A stretch of DNA of 33,541 nt from Sebaldella sp. (GCA_018058425.1 JAGOZX010000030.1:1-33541), one strand, 5' to 3'; shown: positions 1 through 12,622, counted from the stretch's first letter. Translations and numbers: made by a program. The notes: generated from the sequence alone by a model not told the origin.

Positions 1-80
1 TTTTTATCAGCATAAAGTGTAATGTTTAATATAAAGAGTAAGAATAATACCCCTATAATTTTAAAATAGCTTTTTTTCAT
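1..80 (-). CDS. Exported protein, N-terminal fragment (runs off left edge)
   Basis: Read on the minus strand, an ATG at 80-78 opens 26 codons that stay open to the window edge. The peptide begins MKKSYFKIIGVLFLLF, continues with a hydrophobic core and reaches LYADK, which looks like a signal peptide with a cleavage site after LYA. A GGGTGA-like ribosome binding site lies a few bases upstream, and a good promoter lies about 85 bp further upstream. Only the signal sequence is in the window, so the function cannot be told. It is probably a periplasmic or outer-membrane protein. Confidence 0.6.
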   Translation of the reverse strand, partial: MKKSYFKIIGVLFLLFILNITLYADK

Positions 81-163
81 AAATCACCCACTTTCAAAAA
101 TATAAAATAATTTGAGTTTTTAGTACTAAAAAATGGCATAAAAATTTTAAATTATTTGATATA

Positions 164-191
164 AGCATACCATAAAAAATGTAAAAGTCAA
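164..191 (-). promoter_or_regulatory. Sigma-70 promoter for the left-edge minus-strand gene
   Basis: On the minus strand the -35 box TTGACT (191-186) and the extended -10 box TGG-TATGCT (hexamer 169-164) are separated by 16 bp. It points at the signal-peptide gene at the left edge and is divergent from the beta-glucoside operon promoter. Confidence 0.55.
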
Positions 192-335
192 GTTGTTTGT
201 GGTGTAAAGCATGGTTTAGCTCTGGAAGTTATGGAGTTAATGTTTATTTTAAAAAATAAAATTTGAAAAAATATATAAAATTTATGTAGTGTTTTTTTAT
301 AAAAAAATTAAATTTTTATTTGAACATAATTTGAG

Positions 336-364
336 TTGACAAATATAGAGAAATTATATAGAAT
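336..364 (+). promoter_or_regulatory. Sigma-70 promoter of the beta-glucoside operon
   Basis: TTGACA at 336-341 and TAGAAT at 359-364 are 17 bp apart. A perfect TATAAT lies at 365-370, but at 23 bp spacing it is less likely to be the -10. Transcription would start near 371 and give a leader of about 60 nt before the antiterminator gene. I see no antiterminator site in that leader; the only one is downstream, before the PTS gene. The rest of the 352-bp gap (81-432) holds only this promoter and the divergent one. Confidence 0.6.
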
Positions 365-432
365 TATAATATAAGCTTACGAATTAAAATGTTTTTCATT
401 TAAAACAGATTCCAAAAGGATATGAATGTAAT

Positions 433-1278
433 ATGAAAATATTAAAGGTATTGAATAATAACGTCGTGATTGTAAAAAAAGAAAATGGAAATGAAGTTAT
501 TATGATGGGAAGCGGACTTGCTTTTGGAAAAAAACGAGGCGATTTCGTGGAAAAAGAAAAGATAGAAAAGATTTTTACTCAAACACAAGAAGATAAAAGT
601 CTGTATAAAAAATTAGCAGAAACTATAGAGCGAATACCTAATGAGTATATTAGAATAACAGAAAAGATAGTTAGATATGCAGAGGAAAAATTAGAAATAA
701 AGTTAAATGAGTCTATTTTTATTTCTCTTTCTGATCATTTATACTTTGCTGTGAAAAGATTTAAAGAAGAGCAGTCACTTAAAAATATTCTACTTTGGGA
801 GATAAAAAGCAGCTATAAAGATGAGTATAGGGTTGGAGAAGAAGCTCTAAAGATTATACAAGATGAAATTGATGTTTTGCTTCCAATTGATGAGGCTGGT
901 TTTATAGCATTACATATTGTTAATGCTGAACTAAATGAAGATATGATGAATGTAATGATTATTACCAAAATAATCAAAGAAATTACAAGTATAGTAAAGT
1001 ATCATTTTAAAGTAGAGTTAGAAGAAGAGAGTCAAACATATTACAGGTTTGTTGTTCATTTGAAATTCTTAGCTCAGAGGCTGCTAAATAATGCTCCGAG
1101 TTTTCATAGTAATGATGATGAACTATATAATATGGTTAGAACAGGCTTTAAAGAGTCGTTTAAGTGTACAGTTAAAATTTTCGAGCACATGGAAAAGAAC
1201 TATAAATATAATTTTTCTAAAGATGAAATGGTTTATTTAACTATACATATAGAGAAATTAAGGAAAGAATGGAATTAA
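433..1278 (+). CDS. licT: BglG/LicT family transcriptional antiterminator
   Basis: This is an RNA-binding antiterminator controlled by PTS phosphorylation. The N-terminal CAT RNA-binding domain spans about residues 1-55 and starts MKILKVLNNNVVIV, typical of the family. Two PRD domains follow. The four expected PRD histidines are visible in their usual contexts: SDHLYF and ALHIVNAE in PRD1, VVHLKF and TIHIEKL in PRD2. The length of 281 residues is normal. The ATG at 433 is supported by the CAT domain start; an AAAAGGA site lies about 12 nt upstream. It is the first gene of the operon and lies just before a RAT-terminator element, so it very likely controls the PTS and glucosidase genes. Whether it belongs to the LicT or BglG branch is not decided by the sequence. 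Confidence 0.93.
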   Translation: MKILKVLNNNVVIVKKENGNEVIMMGSGLAFGKKRGDFVEKEKIEKIFTQTQEDKSLYKKLAETIERIPNEYIRITEKIVRYAEEKLEIKLNESIFISLSDHLYFAVKRFKEEQSLKNILLWEIKSSYKDEYRVGEEALKIIQDEIDVLLPIDEAGFIALHIVNAELNEDMMNVMIITKIIKEITSIVKYHFKVELEEESQTYYRFVVHLKFLAQRLLNNAPSFHSNDDELYNMVRTGFKESFKCTVKIFEHMEKNYKYNFSKDEMVYLTIHIEKLRKEWN

Positions 1279-1296
1279 AATTTTAAAATAGACGTT

Positions 1297-1330
1297 GGAT
1301 TGTTACTTATGTACCTTCGAGGCAAGACCT
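1297..1330 (+). promoter_or_regulatory. RAT (ribonucleic antiterminator) site for LicT/BglG
   Basis: GGATTGTTACT at 1297-1307, followed after 12 nt by AGGCAAGACCT at 1320-1330, closely matches the known LicT/BglG RAT consensus (GGATTGTTACT ... AGGCAAAACC). Its 3' part is also the 5' arm of the terminator at 1324-1390, so binding of the antiterminator excludes the terminator. This is the classical arrangement. Confidence 0.9.
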
Positions 1331-1390
1331 TAGTCAAATTGTATAAATTTAAGAAAATTAGATTTATATATTTTGATTTTGGTCTTTTTT
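1324..1390 (+). terminator. Conditional terminator between licT and the PTS gene
   Basis: AAGACC (1324-1329) pairs with GGTCTT (1381-1386), and an inner TCAAA/TTTGA helix continues the stem; a run of six T ends at 1390. The 5' arm overlaps the RAT site, so this terminator should be disrupted when phospho-regulated LicT binds. Confidence 0.8.
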
Positions 1391-1408
1391 ATTTATTGAT
1401 ATTTATAA

Positions 1409-4841
<3,433 letters not shown>

Positions 4842-4878
4842 AAATTAGTTTAAGTGTGTAGAACGAATGAGAAAATAG

Positions 4879-4911
4879 AAATATCCTTAGTTTTTTTGAG
4901 GGTATTTTTTA
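4879..4911 (+). terminator. Intrinsic terminator after the beta-glucoside operon
   Basis: AAATATCCT (4879-4887) pairs with AGGGTATTT (4899-4907) with one G-U pair. The T-rich tail TTTTTTATTTT follows, so the hairpin and tail form a usual rho-independent terminator 38 bp after the glucosidase stop. Confidence 0.75.
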
Positions 4912-4955
4912 TTTTGGGATGTGTTAGGTTTTTTTGGTCTTATGGTCTTAGTGAC

Positions 4956-5410
4956 GGTTTTTCATGAGAGTATTTTTTTGATAATTGGTACGGTAATAGA
5001 TTCTCACGTCGTTTCACTCCTCAGAATGACAAGGGGGGAGTGGAGTTTATTTGTGGAGATTGTGTGGGATTATAAATTATAATGAATTGTACTAAAGTTA
5101 TCTGGAACTATCTGAATTTATCTGAACTTATAAAGTTATTTGAATTTATCAGAATCTATCAGAACTTATTTGGAAATGTTCTATGAAATTTCACACATAA
5201 AATAGAAAGTAAGTAAAGCCCACCAATCTGTCATCCTGAGAAACGAAGTGACGTGAGGATCTCGAACGTTTAGAGCTGTGAGAATATTCTGAAAATAAAA
5301 AGTTTAAATTAAATTTATAATTAGAAAAGTTTTTTTGGTTTTTCATGAGAGTATTTTTTGATAATTGGTACGGTAACAGATTCCCACGTCGTTTCACTCC
5401 TCAGAATGAC
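4956..5410. repeat. Dispersed palindromic repeat, composite block 1 (direct-inverted-direct)
   Basis: Three copies of a 32-bp element occur here: direct at 4999-5030, inverted at 5230-5261, direct at 5379-5410. The two direct copies sit in a longer shared unit of about 75 bp (4956-5030 and 5337-5410) with the same lead-in, GGTTTTTCATGAGAG through ATAATTGGTACGGTAA. The inverted copy reads GTCATCCTGAGAAACG... on the plus strand. The core can form a small hairpin with arms ATTCT/AGAAT or ATCCT/AGGAT. The gap 4842-5730 holds no credible gene; the open frame at 5191-5397 on the minus strand is made of these repeats. Confidence 0.85.
5096..5173. repeat. Degenerate ~10-bp tandem repeat
   Basis: About seven imperfect units of the type ATTTATCTGA / ACTTATCAGA follow each other here. 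The phase is kept except for one insertion of about 8 bp in the middle. It lies between the first direct and the inverted copy of composite repeat block 1. No function is evident. Confidence 0.7.
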
Positions 5411-5632
5411 AATGAGGGGAGGGAACTTTATCAACAGAGATTATGATAGAAATCTATAATAATTGTATTAAAGAATGATAAAAGAGAGAAGTAACTATAA
5501 AATCTTAAATATAGAATAATTGATGAAGTTGTAAGACTGAACATTTTTAAAAATAAAATCAAAAACAATTAAATTACTCATGGTTAATGCACTATACAAT
5601 AGAAGTAATAGATTAAAGTACATCTCATAAAT

Positions 5633-5661
5633 TTGAATTATAAGATAAAATATGTTATAAT
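5633..5661 (+). promoter_or_regulatory. Sigma-70 promoter for the autotransporter gene
   Basis: TTGAAT at 5633-5638 and an extended -10 TGT-TATAAT (hexamer 5656-5661) are separated by 17 bp. The start would be near 5668, giving a leader of about 60 nt before the AAGGAG site (5720-5725) and the ATG at 5731. Confidence 0.75.
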
Positions 5662-5730
5662 GATGGACAAATTATTTTTAAAATAGATTTAGATTCTAGA
5701 TTTATTTAGGAAATTAAATAAGGAGATAAT

Positions 5731-8700
5731 ATGATTAAAAATAAAAAGCTGTTAATGTTCTTAATGGCTATAAATGCAGCTTATGGAGCAAATACAGAAA
5801 ATAAAAATTCAGAATTAGATACAAAATACGATAAGTTATACACAAAAATGATAAAAAACATAAATGAAGGAAAATCAAATGACAGTAATTATAAGCTAAT
5901 AGAAAATGTTTTAAATAAAAGAAACAAAGAATTAAATGAGCTGTATTTACAAGGTGATTATATAATAAAGCCAGAATTTTTAGAATGGCAGGTATTTTAT
6001 AATGTTTTTTATAATAATACTAATAGAGGAAAAAGGAACAGCGAAAATCCTGTAAGTTATAGAGGGAATGAAGAGGTTAAAAGTGTTAACCTAGGAATGG
6101 TTATACCTATAAAAAGTGTTGATAAAAAAGACATAAACTTAAATGTAACTTCTGTGACTGAACCTAAAGTAGAGTTTGATATAAAACCTGTATCAAAGGT
6201 AGAGTTGGGGAGTATTGATATTGATTATAATAAGATTGAGTTGCCAGCACCTCCAAACGTTGTAATACAACTTCCGGATGCAACTTATCCGATGAGTCCT
6301 TTTTCTACTGGTAACTGGTCAGGGAATGTAAGATACTCAACTTCTGGATTTAATGTATTTGAAAATTTAAATATAGATACAATAGGGAAAGTAACTTTAA
6401 ATGTAAATAACTCAATAATGGATGTAAATGGTGTAGCGACATATAATAATATAACAGCAGGAGTGAGTGGAATAACATCATCAACACCATATCAGCATAC
6501 TGGTCTTGCAGTGAATTCTACACTTAATACAATAAGTCTAGATGGAGATTATGAAATAAAGGGAGATTGGGATTTAACTATAGCTAACTCAGGGTTGGGT
6601 TTTTTAAGTTATGCACCTTACTTTATTACAAAGGATATTGAACTTATAAATCATGCAAATTTAAATTTAACAGCTCAAGCTGGAGGCTATTTAATAGGGA
6701 CAATTTTAAAGTTAGAAAACACAACACCTAATAATACTGCAAAAGTAGTTTTTGAAAATAGAGGTAAAATAACATTAAATGGAGATAATTATGTATCAGC
6801 AGTTGTTTTAAATCCAACATATTCTAACTCTTTAGAAGCAAGTTATATAAATAATGGAACAATAGAAATAAATACTGATAGAGATAGTGGAGTAATGAAT
6901 TTATATGGAACCGCTATTTCTATGATATTACCAGATCAAACAACTGGAAAAGTTTTTATAAAACCTGGTAATATAAATATAAATGGAAGCCGTAATGGAG
7001 GAATAGTATTAATTACTAAAATATATGATACAACAGCAAAAGAAATTGATTCAAATATAATAATAGATGGTTCAAATGGATTAATTAATATAGGTGGGAA
7101 GAGTAATGTTGGAATTTTTTTAACAAGGAATAATAGCAAGATTGATTCTGATAATGGAATATCAAATTTTAAGAACTTAAATCTATTTTTAAGTGGTGAA
7201 AGTGTAGCAGGTATATCAAGACAGACAGCAACAGATAGTGAAAATGCTAAGGAAATGATAATAGATAGTTCTATAGTTCAAAGTATAGAATTTGGAGCAG
7301 ACTCTAAATTAAGTACATTTTTTAAAACTACAGGTGGAAAGTTAACGATAGATAGCAGTATGAGTGAGGTTTTTGGTCTAATAAATGCAGGGGCACAAAA
7401 CATAATAATAGAAGGAACTAAAAATGGCATTTGGGATGCAAAGGTAGTAAATAATGCTGATATTAACGTTGGATCAGGAGCAAAAGCTTTGACTGTTATG
7501 TCTACATCAAGAGGAGAACTGGAAAATACTGGGAATATAATAAATAATTCTACCAATTACACTAATGAGATTAATGGGGGTGTATTTGGAAGTGTGAGCT
7601 TTATGATGTTTTTCCCTGAAACATCATTAAAAAATACTGGTAACTTAGATATAAATGGAGATAATGCCACTGGAATATATAATGTGGGAATTGTAAAATC
7701 AATAAATGATCATATTTCACTTACTGGAAATAAAGGGACAATAATATACAGTAGATCAGCTATGGCTTATGATGTAAATACAGGACAATATGAATGGTTT
7801 CCTAATGTTAATGATATAACATCTAATAGAATTGAACTTACAGGAAATATGGGGACAGTTTTTGCAGCAAGTGGAACTGATTTTATACTTACACCAGCAA
7901 TTTCAGGTGGAACACTGGAAATAACAGCAAATGGTGAGGAAACTTATGGTATTTATGATACTGTTAGTCAAAAAGGTGCAAGTAGTTTTAAAATAAATGG
8001 TAATGTAAATATGAGTGTAAAAAATGGAGGAATTGCTTTAAGCTATCAAGGTGATGGTGTAGAGCCTACTATGATGAATGCTGCAGAGTACGTTGAAGCT
8101 CTGTTTGATACAACAAATGGAAAAATAAATATAAATGTAGATGAAGAAAGCTATAGATTTTCTTTTTTTGGAAAAAGTGCAAACTTATCAGGGTTATCTG
8201 ATCTTTCTAATTTGAGTTCAAAAGGGATTACATTTACAGGAAGTAGTAAAAATAGATTGACTCTTGGAACTTTATATATAGATATTGATTCTAATCTTGA
8301 TAAAAATAATACAATAGGTAATAAGACATATAGAGATATGAACTTAAACTTAGCAAATATAGATATTGCTCCTAATGTAACAATATCTGGAACAGAGGAT
8401 TCATTATTTGGAATAGCGCAAAATGGAGTAGTTTTAATGAATGCTTACCTTATGCCTATTGAGCTCACAAATAAAGGAACTGTATCTCTAACAGGAAATG
8501 ATAACATAGGAATCTTTGGAAAAAGAGCAACAGTAAGTAATTCAGGTAATATAGAAGTAACTGGAGATAACGGAATAGGAATATTAGGAAGAGCCTCAAA
8601 AGTTATAAATGACGGACGGATAAAAATAGGAAATGAAGGAATAGGAATCTATTCTGAAACATATTTAGCCTCAAATGATGACCCAAATTTTGAAAATAAT

Positions 8701-11700
8701 TCCTCTATTGAAAATTCTGGAAGTATAATTGCAGAAGCAGGGAAAAATGCTATAGGGATCTATTCTGTTATAAATTCTGAAAATGGCATACTAGCAAATA
8801 ATGAAGTAAAATTAAATTCTGGGACAAATATTGATTTAAGTAAAACTATAAGAGGAGTAGGAATCTATTCTGATAAAAGTAATGTAACAGGAACTGGGGA
8901 AATAACTGTAGGAAATAGCGGATATGGAATCTATGTAAAAGATGCTGATGTAAATTTAATGAATCTAGAATTAAATCTCTTTGGAGATGACTCTGTAGGG
9001 ATTTACACAGATGGAACAGCTTCATTTAACGGTTCAGGAACAATAAATATAGATGGTAAAAGAGTAGTAATATTTAATATAACTTCATCTGGAGCATTTA
9101 ATCAGGATTTTAATATAGTATCTTCTGAAGGATCAACATATGTTTTTCAAAACGTAAAGGACTCTGAAATTTTTTCAAATGGAATAATTACTTTAAGTGA
9201 GGGAGGAGTTTATACTTATGGTGTAAATTCAGCAATATCCTTAGGTACAAATTCTAATATGACTTCATATAATAGTGTAACTGACAAGTATGGGTCAAAT
9301 ATAATTGGAATAGCTTTGAGTGGAGGTAACTCTAACGGACTTCCTGTAATAATAAATGGAGAAACCTTAGAGCAAGAAGCTACTAATAAGGGAAAAATGA
9401 CATTTGGAGATAATTCAGCAGGAATATTTGTAGCAGATGGTGCAAGTGCCTTAAATAATGGGAAAATTTCACTTGGAAAGTCGTCAGTAGGAATATATGG
9501 TAAAGGAACAGGAACAAATGTAAGTAATTCTGGAGAGATAAATATAAAAGATGAATCAATAGGATTATTTTTAAACAATGGAGGAAACATAAGTAACTCA
9601 GGAAATATAGAAAGTACAGGAAATAAAACAGTAGGAATTTACTCTGATACTGTGAATAATTCAAATATTATTAATACAGGAAATATTAAATTAACTGGAG
9701 ACAGAACAATAGGGGCATATATAACAGGTACAGGAAATCAGAAGTTTGAAAATACAGGAAATATAATAACAGGTTCTTCGACTGATCACTTGGATCCAAG
9801 TATAGGGATATACAATAATACTTCATCTGGAACTATTTTAAATGAAGGATTGATAAGCGTAAAAGATAATTCTATTGGTATATATAACAAAGGTGGAATG
9901 GTTAAACAAACAAGTGGAAATATACAAGCTTCTGAAAATGGAATAGGAATATACTCAGACTCTGGAACTATACAACTAAATGGTGGAGATATAAAACTAA
10001 CAGGAACTAATGGGATAGGAATATACGGAATAAATGGAGCTAAAATAGATAATAATTCACATATTGATATTTTGACTGGAAATTATGGTATTGTTTTACA
10101 ATCAGGTTCAGAATTAATAAATAGAAAAGCTCAAACTTTAGATAATGATGGCGTATTTATCTATTCAGATAAGGGATCTAAAGTGGTAAATGAATTGGGA
10201 GCAGATATATTAATGAATGGTTCTAGAAACGTTGCCTTCTATATGAATAATGGAGGAAGTCTGATAAACAGCTCTTCAATAACAGGTAATATGGGAGAAT
10301 CAAACATTGGGATATATAATAAAGAGGGAAGCATAGAAAATAGCGGAGATATTAAACTTGGAAACTCTGTAATTATTGATCCAAATGATCCATATGCAAA
10401 TAGCTATTCTGTGGCTATTTACGGTGAGAAAAATTCAAGCTTTAAAAATAGTGGTAACATAGAAATAGGAAAAGCAGGAGTTGGAGTATACACAAGAGCA
10501 GGAGCAAGTGAGACTCTAAATACAGGAAATATAACTTCATTATCAGATTCAGCAATAGGGATATTTGCAGATAATAGTGCTGTTAGAAATGAAGGAAATA
10601 TAACATTATCGGGAGACAAATCAATAGGAATAGCAGGAGAAAGAAATTCTGTGATAACTAATGCAGGAATAATTACAATGAATGGTGAAGAAAACATGGG
10701 TATATATGCGAATTCAAATTCAAAAGTAATTAATACTAATACAGGAATAATTAATATAAATGGTAATAATAGTACAGGAATACAGTTATCAGATGGATCA
10801 GTATTAGAAAACTATGGGAAGATAACTTTAGCTGGAGGATTAACAGGCTCAAAAGATATAGTATCAGGGTCAGGGTCATATACACCACCGAGCATAATAA
10901 ATGCAGGAGTAATAAAAGTAGATGAAAAGTTTGAACTGGATGGACTGACATTGACTATAAAAGTAGATCCTTCAACGATGAGAACACCAACACTTGAAGA
11001 GTTAAAATTAGACGGATATGATCTAGAAGCATTAGATTCAGGGTTTTTATTATCAAATGGAACAAGTATAAAGGCACCAAGTTTTGATTTTGGAGGTAAT
11101 GCAGTAAGAATAGACCCAGCATTTACTCAAGGAACAAATGCAAGAGTGTATAAGTTTGAAAATGTATTTGATCCAAATACTCCAGAAGGAGGCCAAAATA
11201 CAGGAGTAATTTCATTAAAGAGTCTAAGTCTAAGTTTTGATGCAATACCAGTAGTTAATAAGGTAACTGGCGGAGTAGATGTTTGGATGGAAAAGATAAA
11301 TTATGATAATTTTACAGAAGGAACATGGTATGACGGTTTTGCTGGAAATATAGAGTCTAATTATTTAGGCGCTACAGGAAACGCCTTAAAATTATATGAT
11401 AAATTAGATATGATAAAAGATGAAGGAGACTTAGCAAATAGCTTTGAACAGCTTGCAGGAGATACATATGCAAATATAACACAAAGAGAGCAAGACATAA
11501 CAGGGGTATTTAAGAATACACTAGAAATGTTACAAAACTCAGAGAATAATACAAAAGAGAATGTAAAAGTAAGTATAATAGCAGGAAAAGGAACAACAAA
11601 AGAGGACACAACAGGAGTAGTAAATTATGATTATAACACAGTTGGAGCAATGGCTTTACGGGAAGTAGAGAGAAGTTATAAACATAAATTTGGTTATTCA

Positions 11701-12402
11701 TTAGGTTACAGTAGAACAGACTTTGAATTTGATGGAACAAAGGATAAGGATAGAGCAGATACAATTCAAATAGGATTACATAATAAGTATTTACTAGGAG
11801 ACTGGGAAATAAAGAATGATTTATTAGGAAGAGTAAGTTTTCATGATGTAGATAGAAGTGTAAATTGGTATGATGGAAGTAGTTCTAAACTAAATTCAGA
11901 TTATAATGTATATGGAATAAGTTCATTTAATGAAATAGGAAAGAGAATAGATTTAGGGAATAATTTAAAAGTAGTACCTTATGCAGGCTTAGAACTAGGT
12001 TATATGACACACTCAAGTTTTGAAGAGAGTGGAGGAGCAGAGAGTCTGAAAGTAGATAGTAATGATGCTTATAGTATAAAACCAGGAATAGGAGTAAGAT
12101 TAGAGGGAGAAAAGGCATTAGGAGTAACTGAAAATTGGAAACTAAAAGGAAATCTAGGTATAGGTTATGAATATGAGCTTGGAGATATGAATAAGCAAGA
12201 AAAAGCAAGTTTAAAAGAGATAGAGCAGGGATATCATAAGTTAGCCAAAACAGCAGAAGAAAAGGGAAGTTTTAGAACAGCAGGTTCAATAGGATTAGAG
12301 TTAAAAGAAAGATATACAGTATCATTAATAGGAGAATACAGAATAGGGGAAAGTGATCAAGAAGATTATAGAACTGGTATTAATTTAAAAGCTGTATTTT
12401 AA
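5731..12402 (+). CDS. Giant type Va autotransporter (surface protein) with repeat-rich passenger
   Basis: This is a single 2223-residue outer-membrane autotransporter. A short signal peptide (about 1-19, IKNKKLLMFLMAINAAYG) is followed by a fusobacterial autotransporter-associated N-terminal domain (about 25-105), recognised by Lys/Asn-rich helices and the motif PEFLEWQVFYNVFYNN at 81-96. The passenger (about 110-1930) is a parallel beta-helix-like array of Asn/Gly/Ser/Ile-rich repeats with recurring NSGNI, GIGIYG and SIGIY motifs. The C-terminal beta-barrel covers about 1940-2223 and ends INLKAVF with the terminal Phe used by the BAM machinery. AAGGAG lies 5 nt before the ATG. It is monocistronic. 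Adhesion or aggregation is the usual role of such Fusobacterium and Leptotrichia proteins, but no ligand can be inferred. I see no RGD motif, protease triad or frameshift. Confidence 0.92.
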   Translation: MIKNKKLLMFLMAINAAYGANTENKNSELDTKYDKLYTKMIKNINEGKSNDSNYKLIENVLNKRNKELNELYLQGDYIIKPEFLEWQVFYNVFYNNTNRGKRNSENPVSYRGNEEVKSVNLGMVIPIKSVDKKDINLNVTSVTEPKVEFDIKPVSKVELGSIDIDYNKIELPAPPNVVIQLPDATYPMSPFSTGNWSGNVRYSTSGFNVFENLNIDTIGKVTLNVNNSIMDVNGVATYNNITAGVSGITSSTPYQHTGLAVNSTLNTISLDGDYEIKGDWDLTIANSGLGFLSYAPYFITKDIELINHANLNLTAQAGGYLIGTILKLENTTPNNTAKVVFENRGKITLNGDNYVSAVVLNPTYSNSLEASYINNGTIEINTDRDSGVMNLYGTAISMILPDQTTGKVFIKPGNININGSRNGGIVLITKIYDTTAKEIDSNIIIDGSNGLINIGGKSNVGIFLTRNNSKIDSDNGISNFKNLNLFLSGESVAGISRQTATDSENAKEMIIDSSIVQSIEFGADSKLSTFFKTTGGKLTIDSSMSEVFGLINAGAQNIIIEGTKNGIWDAKVVNNADINVGSGAKALTVMSTSRGELENTGNIINNSTNYTNEINGGVFGSVSFMMFFPETSLKNTGNLDINGDNATGIYNVGIVKSINDHISLTGNKGTIIYSRSAMAYDVNTGQYEWFPNVNDITSNRIELTGNMGTVFAASGTDFILTPAISGGTLEITANGEETYGIYDTVSQKGASSFKINGNVNMSVKNGGIALSYQGDGVEPTMMNAAEYVEALFDTTNGKININVDEESYRFSFFGKSANLSGLSDLSNLSSKGITFTGSSKNRLTLGTLYIDIDSNLDKNNTIGNKTYRDMNLNLANIDIAPNVTISGTEDSLFGIAQNGVVLMNAYLMPIELTNKGTVSLTGNDNIGIFGKRATVSNSGNIEVTGDNGIGILGRASKVINDGRIKIGNEGIGIYSETYLASNDDPNFENNSSIENSGSIIAEAGKNAIGIYSVINSENGILANNEVKLNSGTNIDLSKTIRGVGIYSDKSNVTGTGEITVGNSGYGIYVKDADVNLMNLELNLFGDDSVGIYTDGTASFNGSGTINIDGKRVVIFNITSSGAFNQDFNIVSSEGSTYVFQNVKDSEIFSNGIITLSEGGVYTYGVNSAISLGTNSNMTSYNSVTDKYGSNIIGIALSGGNSNGLPVIINGETLEQEATNKGKMTFGDNSAGIFVADGASALNNGKISLGKSSVGIYGKGTGTNVSNSGEINIKDESIGLFLNNGGNISNSGNIESTGNKTVGIYSDTVNNSNIINTGNIKLTGDRTIGAYITGTGNQKFENTGNIITGSSTDHLDPSIGIYNNTSSGTILNEGLISVKDNSIGIYNKGGMVKQTSGNIQASENGIGIYSDSGTIQLNGGDIKLTGTNGIGIYGINGAKIDNNSHIDILTGNYGIVLQSGSELINRKAQTLDNDGVFIYSDKGSKVVNELGADILMNGSRNVAFYMNNGGSLINSSSITGNMGESNIGIYNKEGSIENSGDIKLGNSVIIDPNDPYANSYSVAIYGEKNSSFKNSGNIEIGKAGVGVYTRAGASETLNTGNITSLSDSAIGIFADNSAVRNEGNITLSGDKSIGIAGERNSVITNAGIITMNGEENMGIYANSNSKVINTNTGIININGNNSTGIQLSDGSVLENYGKITLAGGLTGSKDIVSGSGSYTPPSIINAGVIKVDEKFELDGLTLTIKVDPSTMRTPTLEELKLDGYDLEALDSGFLLSNGTSIKAPSFDFGGNAVRIDPAFTQGTNARVYKFENVFDPNTPEGGQNTGVISLKSLSLSFDAIPVVNKVTGGVDVWMEKINYDNFTEGTWYDGFAGNIESNYLGATGNALKLYDKLDMIKDEGDLANSFEQLAGDTYANITQREQDITGVFKNTLEMLQNSENNTKENVKVSIIAGKGTTKEDTTGVVNYDYNTVGAMALREVERSYKHKFGYSLGYSRTDFEFDGTKDKDRADTIQIGLHNKYLLGDWEIKNDLLGRVSFHDVDRSVNWYDGSSSKLNSDYNVYGISSFNEIGKRIDLGNNLKVVPYAGLELGYMTHSSFEESGGAESLKVDSNDAYSIKPGIGVRLEGEKALGVTENWKLKGNLGIGYEYELGDMNKQEKASLKEIEQGYHKLAKTAEEKGSFRTAGSIGLELKERYTVSLIGEYRIGESDQEDYRTGINLKAVF
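8461..10860 (+). repeat. Protein-level repeat array in the autotransporter passenger
   Basis: Residues about 911-1710 consist of imperfect units of roughly 20-35 residues. Each has an N-S/T-G-x-I strand followed by a (S/N/G)-x-G-I-(Y/F/G) turn, for example NIGIFGKRATVSNSGNIEV and SVGIYGKGTGTNVSNSGEI. Related but less regular units extend upstream to residue about 200. The DNA units have diverged, so this is a protein-level repeat that predicts a long beta-solenoid, not recent tandem duplication. Confidence 0.75.
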
Positions 12403-12451
12403 TAAATTTTATTTATAAAATAAATGAAAGTAATAAAAATAATAGTTCAAA

Positions 12452-12490
12452 AAGATAACTGCTTCAAAGAGTTTTATGAGACAGTTTCTT
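12452..12490 (+). terminator. Possible terminator after the autotransporter gene
   Basis: AAGATAACTG (12452-12461) can pair with CAGTTTCTT (12482-12490) with one bulged T. The T-rich part lies inside the 3' arm and no clean T run follows, so this is only a weak candidate 50 bp after the stop codon. Confidence 0.35.
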
Positions 12491-12521
12491 CTTAATAAAA
12501 AAATTTAATAATTTAGTTTTT

Positions 12522-12550
12522 TTGACTTTTAAGTATATTTCAAGTATAAT
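12522..12550 (+). promoter_or_regulatory. Strong sigma-70 promoter for the ABC exporter operon
   Basis: TTGACT at 12522-12527 and TATAAT at 12545-12550 are exactly 17 bp apart. Transcription would start near 12557, leaving a leader of about 140 nt that contains two hairpins before the first ABC gene. Confidence 0.8.
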
Positions 12551-12598
12551 ACTAAGCAGAAATAGTGCAAGAAATAGATTAGATAAAGGGAAGTTAAG

Positions 12599-12622
12599 TT
12601 GCTAATCAATTACTTTACATGA
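12599..12622 (+). CDS. Possible 7-codon leader peptide in the ABC exporter leader
   Basis: A TTG at 12599 preceded by AAAGGGAAG (12586-12594) opens a 7-codon frame that encodes MLINYFT and ends in TGA at 12620-12622. The stop lies in the loop of the first leader hairpin (12613-12628) and overlaps, as ATGA, an ATG at 12619. That ATG opens a second frame of 16 codons through the terminator hairpin to 12669. Both are too short to judge by composition. They are listed because ribosome-dependent attenuation by a leader peptide is known for some heterodimeric drug exporters, BmrCD of Bacillus being the example. Low confidence. Confidence 0.2.
   Translation: MLINYFT

Noticed and set aside
5191-5397. 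68-codon open frame on the minus strand
   Set aside because: It consists of the inverted and direct copies of the dispersed repeat, has no ribosome binding site and encodes no protein pattern.
4956-5410. CRISPR array
   Set aside because: Repeat copies are in both orientations with unequal spacing (117 to 199 bp), and there are no cas genes.
6936-12208. Several antisense open frames of 66-124 codons inside the autotransporter gene
   Set aside because: They are shadows of the low-complexity passenger and barrel codons. They are Leu/Pro/Phe-rich, lack ribosome binding sites and match no family.
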